A stretch of DNA of 64,000 nucleotides from Bog-756 sp050014755. GTDB lineage: Bacteria > Actinomycetota > Acidimicrobiia > Acidimicrobiales > RAAP-2. Of this stretch, positions 33,763-42,627 are shown piece after piece. The notes beneath the pieces were generated by a model. That model saw only the letters and a list, made by a program, of their open reading frames with translations. It was not told the origin of the DNA and did not search any database. A program made the position numbers and the translations under genes. Positions within the stretch are counted from its first letter, which is position 1; every line of letters starts with the position of its first letter. The stretch spans positions 8,336-72,335 of the forward strand of contig JBEKCS010000009.1 in the NCBI GenBank assembly GCA_050014755.1. Direction: 5' to 3'.

Positions 33763-34989
33763 ATGGATCTGGCCGACATCGATCTCTGCGACCCGGGCAA
33801 CTTCGTCTCGGGGGTGCCCCACGAATGGTTCGCCCAGCTCCGCAAGGAGGCCCCCGTGTTCTGGCACCCCGACCCCGCCGGCTTCGCCGACGGGTTCTGG
33901 TCGGTCACCCGCTTCGACGACTGCGTCGGGGTCAACCGCGACTTCGAGCACTTCTCCTCGGCCCGCCAGGCGACCCTGTTCCACGACTTCGACGACGAGA
34001 CCCTCGAGCAGCAGCGGATGATGATGCTGAACATGGACCCGCCGCTGCACACCCGGTACCGGCGGCTGGTCAACAAGGGGTTCACCCCGCGGATGATCCG
34101 CGACCTCGAGGCCAACGTGGTGGCCTCGACCGACTCGATCCTCGACGCCGTCTGCGAGCAGGGTTCGGCCGACTTCGTCGAGCAGATCTCCGCCGAACTG
34201 CCGCTCCAGGTGATCGCCGACCTCATGGGCGTGCCCCAGGAGGACCGTCACCTGGTCTTCGACTGGTCCAACCGGATGGTCGGCGCGGACGACCCCGAGT
34301 ACCAGGTCTCCGCCGAGGCCACCGGGCAGGCGGCCATGGAGCTCTTCGCCTACGCCGACCAGCTGTGCGAGCAGAAGCGTCTCGATCCCCACACCGACCT
34401 GTTCAGCGTCCTCACCCAGGCCGAGATCGAGGGCGACAGCCTGAGCCAGCTCGAGCTCGACCTCTTCTTCCTCCTGCTGTCGGTGGCCGGCAACGAGACC
34501 ACCCGCAACCTGATCTCGGGGGCGATGGTGGCGTTCTTCGACCACCCGGACCAGTGGGAGCGCCTTCGGGCGGACCGGTCGCTGCTCCCCTCGGCAATCG
34601 AGGAGATGCTGCGGTACGTCTCACCGGTCATGCACTTCCGCCGTCAGGCCACCGCCGACATCGTGATCGGCGACCAGAAGGTGTCCGAAGGCGAGAAGGT
34701 CGTCTTCTGGCACATCTCGGCCAACCGTGACGAATCGGTCTTCACCGATCCGGACCGGTTCGACGTGGGGCGTATGCCCAACAACCACATGGCCTTCGGA
34801 GGGGGAGGCCCCCACTTCTGCCTGGGCGCCAACCTGGCCCGCATGGAGATCCGCGTCATGTTCGACCGCCTGCTCGACCGGGTTCCCGACATCCATCTCG
34901 ACGGCGAGGTCCAGCGCCTGCGCTCGAACTTCATCAACGGGGTCAAGCACATCCCGGTGGCATTCGCCCCGTCGGCCCCCGTCGGCTGA
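33763..34989 (+). CDS. CYP125/CYP142-like cytochrome P450
   Basis: Soluble bacterial P450 of 408 residues. The haem-binding loop is FGGGGPHFCLGANLARME with the Cys ligand at residue 353. The I-helix reads LLSVAGNETTRN with the acid/Thr pair near 244-247, and an ExxR is seen in EEMLRYVS. The segments MLNMDPPLHTRYRRLVNKGFTPR and ADLMGVPQEDRH resemble CYP125, the steroid C26 monooxygenase that starts side-chain degradation; CYP124 and CYP142 are close alternatives. No ferredoxin gene is adjacent. The ATG follows GGGGGAA, and a KstR-like operator lies upstream, opposite the igr-type operon. Confidence 0.85.
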   Translation: MDLADIDLCDPGNFVSGVPHEWFAQLRKEAPVFWHPDPAGFADGFWSVTRFDDCVGVNRDFEHFSSARQATLFHDFDDETLEQQRMMMLNMDPPLHTRYRRLVNKGFTPRMIRDLEANVVASTDSILDAVCEQGSADFVEQISAELPLQVIADLMGVPQEDRHLVFDWSNRMVGADDPEYQVSAEATGQAAMELFAYADQLCEQKRLDPHTDLFSVLTQAEIEGDSLSQLELDLFFLLLSVAGNETTRNLISGAMVAFFDHPDQWERLRADRSLLPSAIEEMLRYVSPVMHFRRQATADIVIGDQKVSEGEKVVFWHISANRDESVFTDPDRFDVGRMPNNHMAFGGGGPHFCLGANLARMEIRVMFDRLLDRVPDIHLDGEVQRLRSNFINGVKHIPVAFAPSAPVG

Positions 34990-35066
34990 CCCCCCGCCCG
35001 TCCCGGCGCGCCCGCCTACCCGGACCCGCCTGCCCGGTCCGACCCCCCACCCGAAAGCCGAGGCCC

Positions 35067-35960
35067 ATGCGCTTCCACCTAGCTGTCCAGTTCCTCCCGC
35101 TGGAGGACGTGCGTGCGCTGACGCTCGCCGCCGACCGGTCGGGCTACGACGGGGTCTACCTGTCCGACCACCTGTTCAACCCCCGGGAGCTCGAGTCCAA
35201 GTACACGTACTCCACCGCCCCCGACGGGGCGCCCTTCTGGGAGAAGGAGACCGAGTGGCCCGACCCGATGTGCCTCATCTCCTCGCTGGCCGCCGTCACC
35301 ACGGACGTGACCTTCACCACCGGCATCTACATCGCACCCGTCCGTGACCTCATCACCGTGGCCAAGTCGGTCGGGACGGCGGCCGTGCTGTCCGACAACC
35401 GGGTGCGCCTCGGCGTCGGGGTGGGCTGGTGCAAGGAGGAGTACGTCCAGACCGGGCAGGACTTCCACAACCGCGGCAGGCGCCTCGACGACATGATTCC
35501 CGCGCTGCGGGCACTCTGGCAGGGAGGCTGGGTGGAGTACCACGGGACCCACTACGACGTCCCCGAGTGCCAGATGAACCCCGCCCCCACCGCCCGGATC
35601 CCGATCCTCGGCGGAGGCGACTCCGAGCCCGCCCTCCTTCGGGCGTCGACGCTGTGCGACGGGTGGATCAACACCGGGGCCGCCTTCCCCGAGGAGGCGT
35701 TCGCCCAGGTGGTCAGGGTCCACGAGGCGCTCGAGCGGGCCGGGCGGGCGGGCGAGGAGTTCTCCCTCTACCTGGCGGTGAAGGCGTTCCCGGACCTCGA
35801 TCTCTACCGTCGTCTCGAAGAGGCCGGCGTCACTGATCTGCTCTGCGCCCCGTGGATGCTGGCCGAGGCCGCAGACTGCGATTCGCCCGAGTCGTTCCGG
35901 GCCAAGCGGCTCGCCGAGTGCGAACGGTACGCCGAGGGTTTCATTGCCCCGATGCGGTAG
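35067..35960 (+). CDS. LLM-class F420-dependent oxidoreductase (Rv2161c-like)
   Basis: TIM-barrel luciferase-like protein of 297 residues. Motifs are MRFHLAVQFLPLEDV, VYLSDHLFNPRE, FTTGIYIAPVRDLITVAKSV, RLGVGVGWCKEEYVQTGQDF (the typical GVGWxxEE of F420-type members) and ARIPILGGGDSEPALLRAS. The ATG lies 77 nt after the P450 stop on the same strand, so co-transcription is likely. The cofactor assignment follows the family pattern. The substrate is unknown; an oxidation step on steroid-derived compounds is suggested only by context. Confidence 0.84.
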   Translation: MRFHLAVQFLPLEDVRALTLAADRSGYDGVYLSDHLFNPRELESKYTYSTAPDGAPFWEKETEWPDPMCLISSLAAVTTDVTFTTGIYIAPVRDLITVAKSVGTAAVLSDNRVRLGVGVGWCKEEYVQTGQDFHNRGRRLDDMIPALRALWQGGWVEYHGTHYDVPECQMNPAPTARIPILGGGDSEPALLRASTLCDGWINTGAAFPEEAFAQVVRVHEALERAGRAGEEFSLYLAVKAFPDLDLYRRLEEAGVTDLLCAPWMLAEAADCDSPESFRAKRLAECERYAEGFIAPMR

Positions 35961-36041
35961 GTGGGCTGCCGGTCGGTCGGTCCCTCACGCCTGGAGCCTT
36001 GCCGACCCTCGGTAGTTTGGTTTTCGCAACGTGTGTACAGT

Positions 36042-36278
36042 GTGCGCATAGCGCGAATAAATGTGTACCTACCCGACGGTCTGGCAGCCGCAGCACGCGA
36101 CTCGGGCTTGCAGATCTCCACCCTGGCCCAGTCGGCCGTCCAGGCCGCCCTGGCCGGCCGTTCGACGACGGCGTGGTTGACCACGCTCGCCACGCTGCCT
36201 TCGGTAGCCGTTCCCCACGAACGGGTGATCGACGCGCTCGACGGGACCCGTGACGACCCGCCCGGCTCGCATGCCTGA
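36042..36278 (+). CDS. Ribbon-helix-helix antitoxin (VapB-like)
   Basis: The protein has 78 residues. The start RIARINVYLPDGLAAAARDSGLQ is the usual beta-strand plus helix of a ribbon-helix-helix DNA-binding domain, followed by SALAQSAVQAAL-type helix and a short tail. The GTG at 36042 keeps the whole beta-strand; GTG 36063 would remove it. A TACAGT box ends directly before the GTG, so the transcript start is uncertain. The gene overlaps the downstream PIN gene by 8 nt, a classic VapBC layout. Confidence 0.78.
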   Translation: MRIARINVYLPDGLAAAARDSGLQISTLAQSAVQAALAGRSTTAWLTTLATLPSVAVPHERVIDALDGTRDDPPGSHA

Positions 36279-36660
36279 CGTCGTCATCGACGCGTCAGCC
36301 CTGGTGGAGTTGCTCCTGCAGGGACCGCTCGCCACCAAATTGACCATGTCGGTCGCCGACCACGCGCTGCACAGCCCGGCCACTGTGGATGCCGACGTGC
36401 TCGCCGTGCTGGGCAGGCTCCATCGCACCGGAGACCTCCCGAAGGCACGGGTCGACGCGATGGTCGAGGCGCTGGCGAGGGCTCCGATCGAGCGCCACCC
36501 GCTGGCCGACCTGCTCGACGGCGCCTGGGCGATGCGGAACAAGCTGAGGATCCCCGACGCGCTCTGCGTCGAGCTGGCCCGTTCGCTCGACGTGCGGATG
36601 GTGACCACCGACGACCGGCTCCGCGGCATCGATGTCGTCGACGTCGTCACCGTCGGCTGA
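36271..36660 (+). CDS. vapC: PIN-domain toxin (VapC-like)
   Basis: Predicted Mg-dependent ribonuclease toxin of 129 residues. It starts MPDVVIDASALVELLLQG with the first acidic ligand in VIDASAL, continues with an acidic residue near the ADVLAVLGRLHR helix, and ends with PDALCVELARSLDVRMVTTDDRLR, which holds the later Asp ligands of the PIN fold. The ATG at 36271 overlaps the end of the antitoxin gene. VapC toxins cut tRNA or rRNA and are neutralised by the cognate VapB; the target cannot be deduced from sequence. Confidence 0.85.
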   Translation: MPDVVIDASALVELLLQGPLATKLTMSVADHALHSPATVDADVLAVLGRLHRTGDLPKARVDAMVEALARAPIERHPLADLLDGAWAMRNKLRIPDALCVELARSLDVRMVTTDDRLRGIDVVDVVTVG

Positions 36661-36728
36661 ACCGTCCGCATTCCCCTAATTTCCGGCCCGGGTAGAGTCT
36701 TCCCGATCGCACTCGCCGGGAGGAACCA

Positions 36729-37763
36729 ATGACGAACCTGAAGATCGGACTGCAGCTGGGCTACTGGGGCTCCGGTCCGCCTCCCAACGCTGTCGAGCTG
36801 GTGGCGGAGGCCGAGCGACTCGGCTACGACTCGATCTGGACGGCCGAGGCCTATGGATCCGATGCCCTCACACCCCTGGCCTGGTGGGGTTCGCAGACCA
36901 CGCGGGTCCGTCTCGGCACCGCCCTCTGCCAGCTCTCCGCCCGCACGCCGACGGCCATGGGAATGGCCGCGCTCACCATGGACCACCTCTCCGGCGGACG
37001 GTTCGTCCTCGGCCTCGGCGTGTCCGGGCCCCAGGTGGTCGAGGGCTGGTACGGGCAGAGCTTCGAGAAGCCGTTGGCCCGCACCCGCGAGTACATCGAC
37101 ATCGTCCGCCAGGTCATCGCCCGCGAGGACGTGGTGACGTCCGCCGGACCGCACTACCCCCTCCCCTTTCCGGGCGGCACCGGTCTCGGCAAGGCGCTGA
37201 AGCCCATCACCCACCCGCTGCGTGCCGACATCCCCATCGTCATGGGCGCCGAGGGACCGAAGAACATCGCCCTGGCCGCCGAGATCGCCGACGGATGGTT
37301 CCCCATCTTCTTCTCCCCCGGAGCGGTCAACGCCTACCAGCCCTACCTCGACGAGGGCTTCGCCCGTGCCGGCGCCCGCCACACCGCGGAGGACTTCGAG
37401 GTCTTCGCCTTCGCCGCCACCATCCTGGCCGATGACATCGAGGCCGCTGCCGACTTCATGCGCCCGATGCTCGCCCTCTACATCGGGGGCATGGGGGCCA
37501 AGTCCATGAACTTCCACTTCGACGTGTTCTCGCGCATGGGCTACGAGGCCGAGGCCACCAAGATCCAGGAGCTCTACCTCGAGGGGCGCAAGGACGAGGC
37601 CGCCGCCGCCGTGCCGACCAAGCTGGTCGAGGACACCGCCCTGATCGGCCCCAAGGAGAAGATCCGCGACGACATCGAGCGATGGCGCGAGTCGATCGCC
37701 ACCAGTCTGCTGGTGTCCGGCGACGTGACCACCCTGCGGACGATCGCCGAACTGGCACTCTGA
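36729..37763 (+). CDS. LLM-class F420-dependent oxidoreductase (Rv3520c-like)
   Basis: Luciferase-like TIM-barrel enzyme of 344 residues. Characteristic stretches are KIGLQLGYWGSGPPPNAVEL, IWTAEAYGSDALTPLAWWG, TAMAALTMDHLSGGRF-like text, VSGPQVVEGWYGQSFEKPLAR and PIVMGAEGPKNIALAAEIADGW. They match the Rv3520c group, whose M. tuberculosis member lies within the cholesterol gene cluster. The ATG follows GGGAGGAA. Together with the P450 and the igr-type operon upstream, this adds to a steroid-metabolism neighbourhood, although the reaction is unknown. Confidence 0.85.
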   Translation: MTNLKIGLQLGYWGSGPPPNAVELVAEAERLGYDSIWTAEAYGSDALTPLAWWGSQTTRVRLGTALCQLSARTPTAMGMAALTMDHLSGGRFVLGLGVSGPQVVEGWYGQSFEKPLARTREYIDIVRQVIAREDVVTSAGPHYPLPFPGGTGLGKALKPITHPLRADIPIVMGAEGPKNIALAAEIADGWFPIFFSPGAVNAYQPYLDEGFARAGARHTAEDFEVFAFAATILADDIEAAADFMRPMLALYIGGMGAKSMNFHFDVFSRMGYEAEATKIQELYLEGRKDEAAAAVPTKLVEDTALIGPKEKIRDDIERWRESIATSLLVSGDVTTLRTIAELAL

Positions 37764-37892
37764 CCTGGGTGCTGGCCGCGGCCGGGCCCCGGCGGTCCGG
37801 GCCGTTCGTGGTCCGGGCACGCCCCTGACGGCGTCGCTACCCTGGTGTGACTCGGCAGGACTGACACTGCCCCACACGAGGTGGGTTGCCCG

Positions 37893-38858
37893 ATGGCGCT
37901 TTCGACACCAAGGGGACTGCTCGGCCGGATGGCCACCGTCGGCACCGCACTTGTCCTTGTGATGGTGCTGGGTGGCGCATCCGGCGTCGGTGGCGTCGGT
38001 GGCGTCGGTGGAACGGTGGCCGGCGCCGCACCGGCCGTCACCCCGCACAATGCGTCGTCGCCCGGGTGGTGGGTACCCCCACTCGGCGACCAGCCGTGGC
38101 AGTGGGAGCTCTCCAATCCGCTCAACCTGAAGAACGCGACAGAGATGGGTACCGACGACAAGCTGCCCGACGGCAGTCCCGCCCCGGATCCGGTGATCTA
38201 CGACGTCGACGCCATCATCAACCCGGCCTCGACGGTGGCCGCGCTTCACGCCATGGGCAAACACGTCGTCTGCTACGTCGAGGTGGGAGCGGCAGGGAAC
38301 TACTACACCGCAGCCGACGAGGGGATCCGGACCACCTACTACCAGCAGTTCAAGACGGCCGGAGTGCTCGGGGCCAAGGTCAGCGGCTGGCCGGAGCGCT
38401 ATCTGGACATCAACGCGCCGGCGACACTGTCGATCGTCGAGTCGATGATCGACCAGCAGTGCGCGGCCAAGGGATTCGACGCCGTCGAGACGGACATCGA
38501 CGAGGAGTACGCCAGCCCCAACGGCTTCGGGCTCACCCAGGCCGACGAGGTGCGGTACATGACCACCCTCGCCGACTACATGCACGGCCTCGGGCTCGGC
38601 TGGTGGATCAAGAACCCGGACGACACCGGCGACGACTACGCCACCATCATGGAGCCATTGGCCGACGCCGTGCTGACCGAGCAGTGCAACCAGTACAAGA
38701 CGTGCGGTGCGCTGAGCGCGTACGTCGGTCAGAAGGCCGTGTTCAACGCCGAGTACAGCGTCAAGCCCGCCAAGTTCTGCCCCGACGATGCCGCCCTCGG
38801 GTTCAACGGTGCGGAGTTCAACCTCGACCTGACCGGGGTGCGCAAGCCCTGCGCGTAG
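37893..38858 (+). CDS. Secreted GH114-family glycoside hydrolase (endo-alpha-1,4-polygalactosaminidase-like)
   Basis: Exported TIM-barrel protein of 321 residues. A signal peptide (residues about 1-48) contains a Gly-Val tract encoded by three exact 9-bp repeats (37983-38009). The mature part has GH114 hallmarks: WQWELSNPLN, VVCYVEVGAAGNYY, WPERYLDINAP, GFDAVETDIDEEYA with the acidic catalytic cluster, and GWWIKNPDD. Known GH114 enzymes cut galactosaminogalactan-type polymers, so it may act on exopolysaccharide or biofilm matrix. The ATG at 37893 follows GAGGTGGG. It ends 10 nt from the convergent Tad operon. Confidence 0.83.
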   Translation: MALSTPRGLLGRMATVGTALVLVMVLGGASGVGGVGGVGGTVAGAAPAVTPHNASSPGWWVPPLGDQPWQWELSNPLNLKNATEMGTDDKLPDGSPAPDPVIYDVDAIINPASTVAALHAMGKHVVCYVEVGAAGNYYTAADEGIRTTYYQQFKTAGVLGAKVSGWPERYLDINAPATLSIVESMIDQQCAAKGFDAVETDIDEEYASPNGFGLTQADEVRYMTTLADYMHGLGLGWWIKNPDDTGDDYATIMEPLADAVLTEQCNQYKTCGALSAYVGQKAVFNAEYSVKPAKFCPDDAALGFNGAEFNLDLTGVRKPCA

Positions 38859-38868
38859 GTGGCCCCCT

Positions 38869-41800
38869 CTACGTCTTCGGTACCCGTTTCCGACTGAGCG
38901 ACCGATAGAGGGCGAGCGTGCTGGGATGAACCGACTCGATCGGCTCGATCTCGTCGGCTACGACTCGGACCAGCTCGGCCATCACCGATTCGACACCGCT
39001 CGGATTCCCGGCGGCGTCGGCTGCACGCATGAGCATCCGGTACAGCCGTTCGTCATAGGGGCTCACGACGAGACCTCGCCGGGCCGCCCATTCGGCTCCA
39101 CGCGGGTCACCCTCCCGGAGGCAGGCTCCGGCGAGCCGGCCACTCAGGTCGACGATGGCCGACTCGATCGCCGGGGCCGTTCCGTCGAGGATCGCCCAGT
39201 CCGTCGATCGCATGCCTTCGAACGGTCGTCCCCGGACGAGTTCCAGCGCCTCCCTCCACCGCACCGTGTCCTCCGTGTCGGCAAGCTCGAGGAATCGGTC
39301 CCAATCCGTCCCGACCGAGGGTGCGAGGGCGAGTCGGCCGTGCGATCTCGGAAGGTGATCCTCGCCCTTGTGCGACTTCCCGAGGGACCGACGGGCAACC
39401 GACGCCGTCGAATGGAGGCTGGACGGAGCCATCATTCGCTCCGGCCACAGTGCTGTCGCCCACACCTCGTTCGATGCACCGTTCGGGTGCATTGCCAGGT
39501 AGACGACCAGTTCTCGAGCCCACGCCCGGGTGAACTCACGAGAAGCTCCGCGGATCTCGATCGGGCCGAGAACGGCGACTTCCACCTCCGGCACCCGATC
39601 CGTTCGATCCGGTATCGGGAGCTGCACCGCCGGGGGAATCGTCGGCAGCAGGAGTCGACCGTCCGTGGCGAGCCCGTCGGTCGGACCGACCACCCGAGGT
39701 GGGGCGACCGGCACCGAGGAGCCCGGCGAAGCGCTCGCATATGCGGAAATCAGGACCTCACCTCCGCGAACGCCGACGGTGCGGGCGTCGGCGGGTGCGT
39801 TGTCGGACCATGAGCTGTCCGTACCGTCGGAGGTGTCGTCGTCGGAGGCGTAGTCACCGTCCGCCACCGGTCCCAGCGATGGTGACCCGCAGTCCGATGT
39901 GTCGAGAAGGGAGTACACCTGGTCGACGTCTTGTGTCCCGATCTGCTGAGGAAGGAGCAGCTCTCCGAAGAGCGTGAGGGATGACGGGTTCAGTTCCGGT
40001 CCGGCCAGCACCGTGCGCGCCGGCCCATACTGATCGATCTCGACATTGGCACCGACCACCACTGCACCCATCCCACATGTCCCGTCCCGGCACAGCTCGA
40101 GGAGTGCGGCGGCTTCCGAGGCTGGGACGCCCGGACCACAGACGACCACGAGCGGGTCCCATGCGACACCCGCGTCGCCGCACCTCGCCTCGGTCGCCGT
40201 GGAGAAACCCCGCTCATCCAGGAGCATCCGGTCCCGGAGCCGGCGCCACGACAGATCGGCGATCAGCGGCCCCGCCTCGCTCACGACCGTCACACGGTCG
40301 AATCGGTCGAAGCCGGCGCCGAATCCCACGAGGACCAGGTCGAATTGGCTCGACCAGTGGGAGGTGGCCAGCTCCATGGCCAGGGCCCGTGCAACTCCTT
40401 CAGCACCTCGCGGTTCACCGCCGATCACCAACGAACCCAGCCCCACGGTGTTGACCATGAGCACGACGTCGTCGTCGGTTCGCCCGACCGTCACCAGCGT
40501 GGGGAGAGGGAACGGCCCTCGAGATCCACCACGGAGTCGGCTCGCGGCCAGATCGAGGACGACACGGTCGATGCTGAGTTCGGTCGGGGCATCGGTTCTC
40601 GTGAAGGGCGACAGGATCCCATCCGAGGGGACGTCCGCGCCGAACACGAGATGCACGCTGTCGTTCGACACCTTCACTCCGAGCACCGGTGGCGGGGCCG
40701 AGGCCCCGACGTCGGACTCGAAGAGGAGGAGCACCGCATCCTGCACCGCCTGGAGCACGGACGCCCCGTCGCCCACCCGCAGCCGCTGCTCGAACTGGCG
40801 AAGGAGGGGTCCTGGCAGACGGATCAGGGAGCCGGACTCACGGTGACGCTGCTGGACCTTTCGGAGCCGATCGACCAGGTCGGTGACGCCGACCCCCATG
40901 ATTCCGGCACCCACTGGTACCACCGGCATCACCGGCCCGAGCGGTGCAACCGGTTGCATCGGTTCCGCTGATCGTGACGTTCGTGCCGGAGCAATCGGCC
41001 CCACGGAACCCATCGGCTCCACGGGGTCCATCGGCTCCACGGGGCCCACCGGGGATTCCGGAATGGCTTCCGTGATGGTTCCGCTCGCGACGTGCGGTCG
41101 GCAATCGACGGTCGTCCATTCGACCGACCGATGCGCTGGCGTGCCGACCGGACTCCAGAGCCCCTCCTCCGCTCCCACCGGGTCGGGCTCGAGCGACTCC
41201 CGATTGCCGGTGTCTCGTGCTGCGGTTGGGGTTGCGGTTGGGGTTGCGGATGAGGGAAGCGTGAGGGACCATCCGGGCCGGATCCAGTGGTCGTCGCACA
41301 GTGCCCCACCATCCGCCTGCACCCGGCCGTAGTTGAGCTGGGCGATCTCCCTCCATCGCTGTGCAGATCCCAGCCGCCGTTCGGCGACGGACCACAGCGT
41401 CTCCCGGGCGGTAACGGTGTGGAGGACCCGGCGGTCCTCCGCCGGGGCAGATATCTCCGCTTCCGGTACCGACACCGGCTCCCCCTGCGGCTCCGCCAGT
41501 GGCTCCAGTCGCCGCTCCGTCACTGCCCTCGAGGCGTCGGCACCGACCAATACGGCCCGATCGGCGACGGCCGCGCTCGAAGTTCGGTCGCCCACCCCCA
41601 GGTCCAACCGACCAGGATCGGCCACCACCGCGACCGTCCTGACCAGCGGAGCGGCCACGAAATCGACCACCTGCACCACCGGGACCGGATCGTGTCCACC
41701 CGCGCCCGGTGCCCCGACCCGGTCGATGTGTAGCGGGACACGACCGGCGACGCCCACGGCGAGTGTCGTGCTCACCAGACAGGCGACCACCCACTGCAGC

Positions 41801-42132
41801 GTCCTACTGGCCGGCAACGGGGATGGCGCCCGGCCCGACACCCAGGAGCGGACTTCCACCAGCACGCATACGGCCGCCCACAGCCATGCGGCCCACGCGG
41901 CGAGCAGAGCCACCCGTCCGAGCCAGTCCACCACCTGACGCGGGTCACCGCCCCGACGGTGCACGACCGCAGCCCACAGCACCTCAGGAAACAGGTGGGC
42001 GAACGGTATCCCCCCCATCTCGCCGAGCCAGATGGGAACGCCGACGATCAGCAATGTGAGGGTGGCTCCGGCCAGCAGGCGCGACAGGACCGAGCGTCCC
42101 ATGCTTCCCGAGCGGGAGACCGAGCCGCTCAC
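38869..42132 (-). CDS. Membrane LysM-BTAD protein at the end of the Tad operon
   Basis: Very large protein of 1087 residues. Three hydrophobic segments lie in the first 135 residues. A LysM domain follows at about 238-290 (HTVTARETLWSVAERRLGSAQRWREIAQLN). Then come a Pro/Gly-rich linker with GPVEPMDPVEPMG repeats, a central globular region (about 470-760) that I cannot name, and a C-terminal SARP-like unit: a winged-helix part (about 850-930, AVLGPIEIRGASREFTRAWARELVVYLAMHP) and a BTAD helical repeat (about 940-1085). It resembles LysM/BTAD proteins of other actinobacterial Tad clusters. It may sense wall or pilus state and control transcription. The GTG overlaps the TadG-like stop. Confidence 0.78.
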   Translation of the reverse strand: MSGSVSRSGSMGRSVLSRLLAGATLTLLIVGVPIWLGEMGGIPFAHLFPEVLWAAVVHRRGGDPRQVVDWLGRVALLAAWAAWLWAAVCVLVEVRSWVSGRAPSPLPASRTLQWVVACLVSTTLAVGVAGRVPLHIDRVGAPGAGGHDPVPVVQVVDFVAAPLVRTVAVVADPGRLDLGVGDRTSSAAVADRAVLVGADASRAVTERRLEPLAEPQGEPVSVPEAEISAPAEDRRVLHTVTARETLWSVAERRLGSAQRWREIAQLNYGRVQADGGALCDDHWIRPGWSLTLPSSATPTATPTAARDTGNRESLEPDPVGAEEGLWSPVGTPAHRSVEWTTVDCRPHVASGTITEAIPESPVGPVEPMDPVEPMGSVGPIAPARTSRSAEPMQPVAPLGPVMPVVPVGAGIMGVGVTDLVDRLRKVQQRHRESGSLIRLPGPLLRQFEQRLRVGDGASVLQAVQDAVLLLFESDVGASAPPPVLGVKVSNDSVHLVFGADVPSDGILSPFTRTDAPTELSIDRVVLDLAASRLRGGSRGPFPLPTLVTVGRTDDDVVLMVNTVGLGSLVIGGEPRGAEGVARALAMELATSHWSSQFDLVLVGFGAGFDRFDRVTVVSEAGPLIADLSWRRLRDRMLLDERGFSTATEARCGDAGVAWDPLVVVCGPGVPASEAAALLELCRDGTCGMGAVVVGANVEIDQYGPARTVLAGPELNPSSLTLFGELLLPQQIGTQDVDQVYSLLDTSDCGSPSLGPVADGDYASDDDTSDGTDSSWSDNAPADARTVGVRGGEVLISAYASASPGSSVPVAPPRVVGPTDGLATDGRLLLPTIPPAVQLPIPDRTDRVPEVEVAVLGPIEIRGASREFTRAWARELVVYLAMHPNGASNEVWATALWPERMMAPSSLHSTASVARRSLGKSHKGEDHLPRSHGRLALAPSVGTDWDRFLELADTEDTVRWREALELVRGRPFEGMRSTDWAILDGTAPAIESAIVDLSGRLAGACLREGDPRGAEWAARRGLVVSPYDERLYRMLMRAADAAGNPSGVESVMAELVRVVADEIEPIESVHPSTLALYRSLSRKRVPKT

Positions 42133-42623
42133 GGCGCACCCGATGTCACGCCGTCGAGATCGGCGGCCGAGGCGACAGCGGATACCCGGAGGGATCCGAC
42201 GCCTACGATGCCCAGCACCACGGTGGGAACCGCGTACTGCACCCGAACCGTCACAACCCCTCCTGCCACGGATGCTGTCGCCGGGTGGCCATCTGCCGCG
42301 GCGAACTGCTCAGCCGCCGCCACCGCGGCCGTCGGGTCGATCTCAACCGTACCTTCGCGGAGCGCGTCGACGTTGAGCGCTCCCGCTCCCGACCGGGCGG
42401 CCTGCTCGGCTTCGACCTCTGCCGACTGATGCGCGGTGAGCGCGGTACCGCCGTCCACCACGAGCCCGAGCAGGGCCACGAACGCCACCAGAAGCAGCAG
42501 CACGAACGCGGCGAGGGCTCCCCCGTCGTCTCGTGACGGCACGGTGCCGCCATGGATCGCCGTGACGAGGCGACCGCCACGACGACCGTGGCACCCACCG
42601 ACAGGTCGGTCGAGTCGCCTCAC
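42129..42623 (-). CDS. TadG-like pilus-associated protein
   Basis: The protein has 164 residues with one N-terminal transmembrane helix (about 35-55, LAAFVLLLLVAFVALLGLVVDGG) preceded by SRDDGGA, the pattern of the Flp-associated TadE/TadG-like family (PF13400 type). The region after the helix is rich in Ala and resembles HQSAEVEAEQAARSGAGALN of helicase-annotated TadG proteins. The GTG start lies 4 nt after the preceding stop. It probably forms a minor pseudopilin or tip component. The exact start is uncertain, since a GTG 57 nt further in is also possible. Confidence 0.72.
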   Translation of the reverse strand: MRRLDRPVGGCHGRRGGRLVTAIHGGTVPSRDDGGALAAFVLLLLVAFVALLGLVVDGGTALTAHQSAEVEAEQAARSGAGALNVDALREGTVEIDPTAAVAAAEQFAAADGHPATASVAGGVVTVRVQYAVPTVVLGIVGVGSLRVSAVASAADLDGVTSGAP

Positions 42624-42627
42624 CGGA

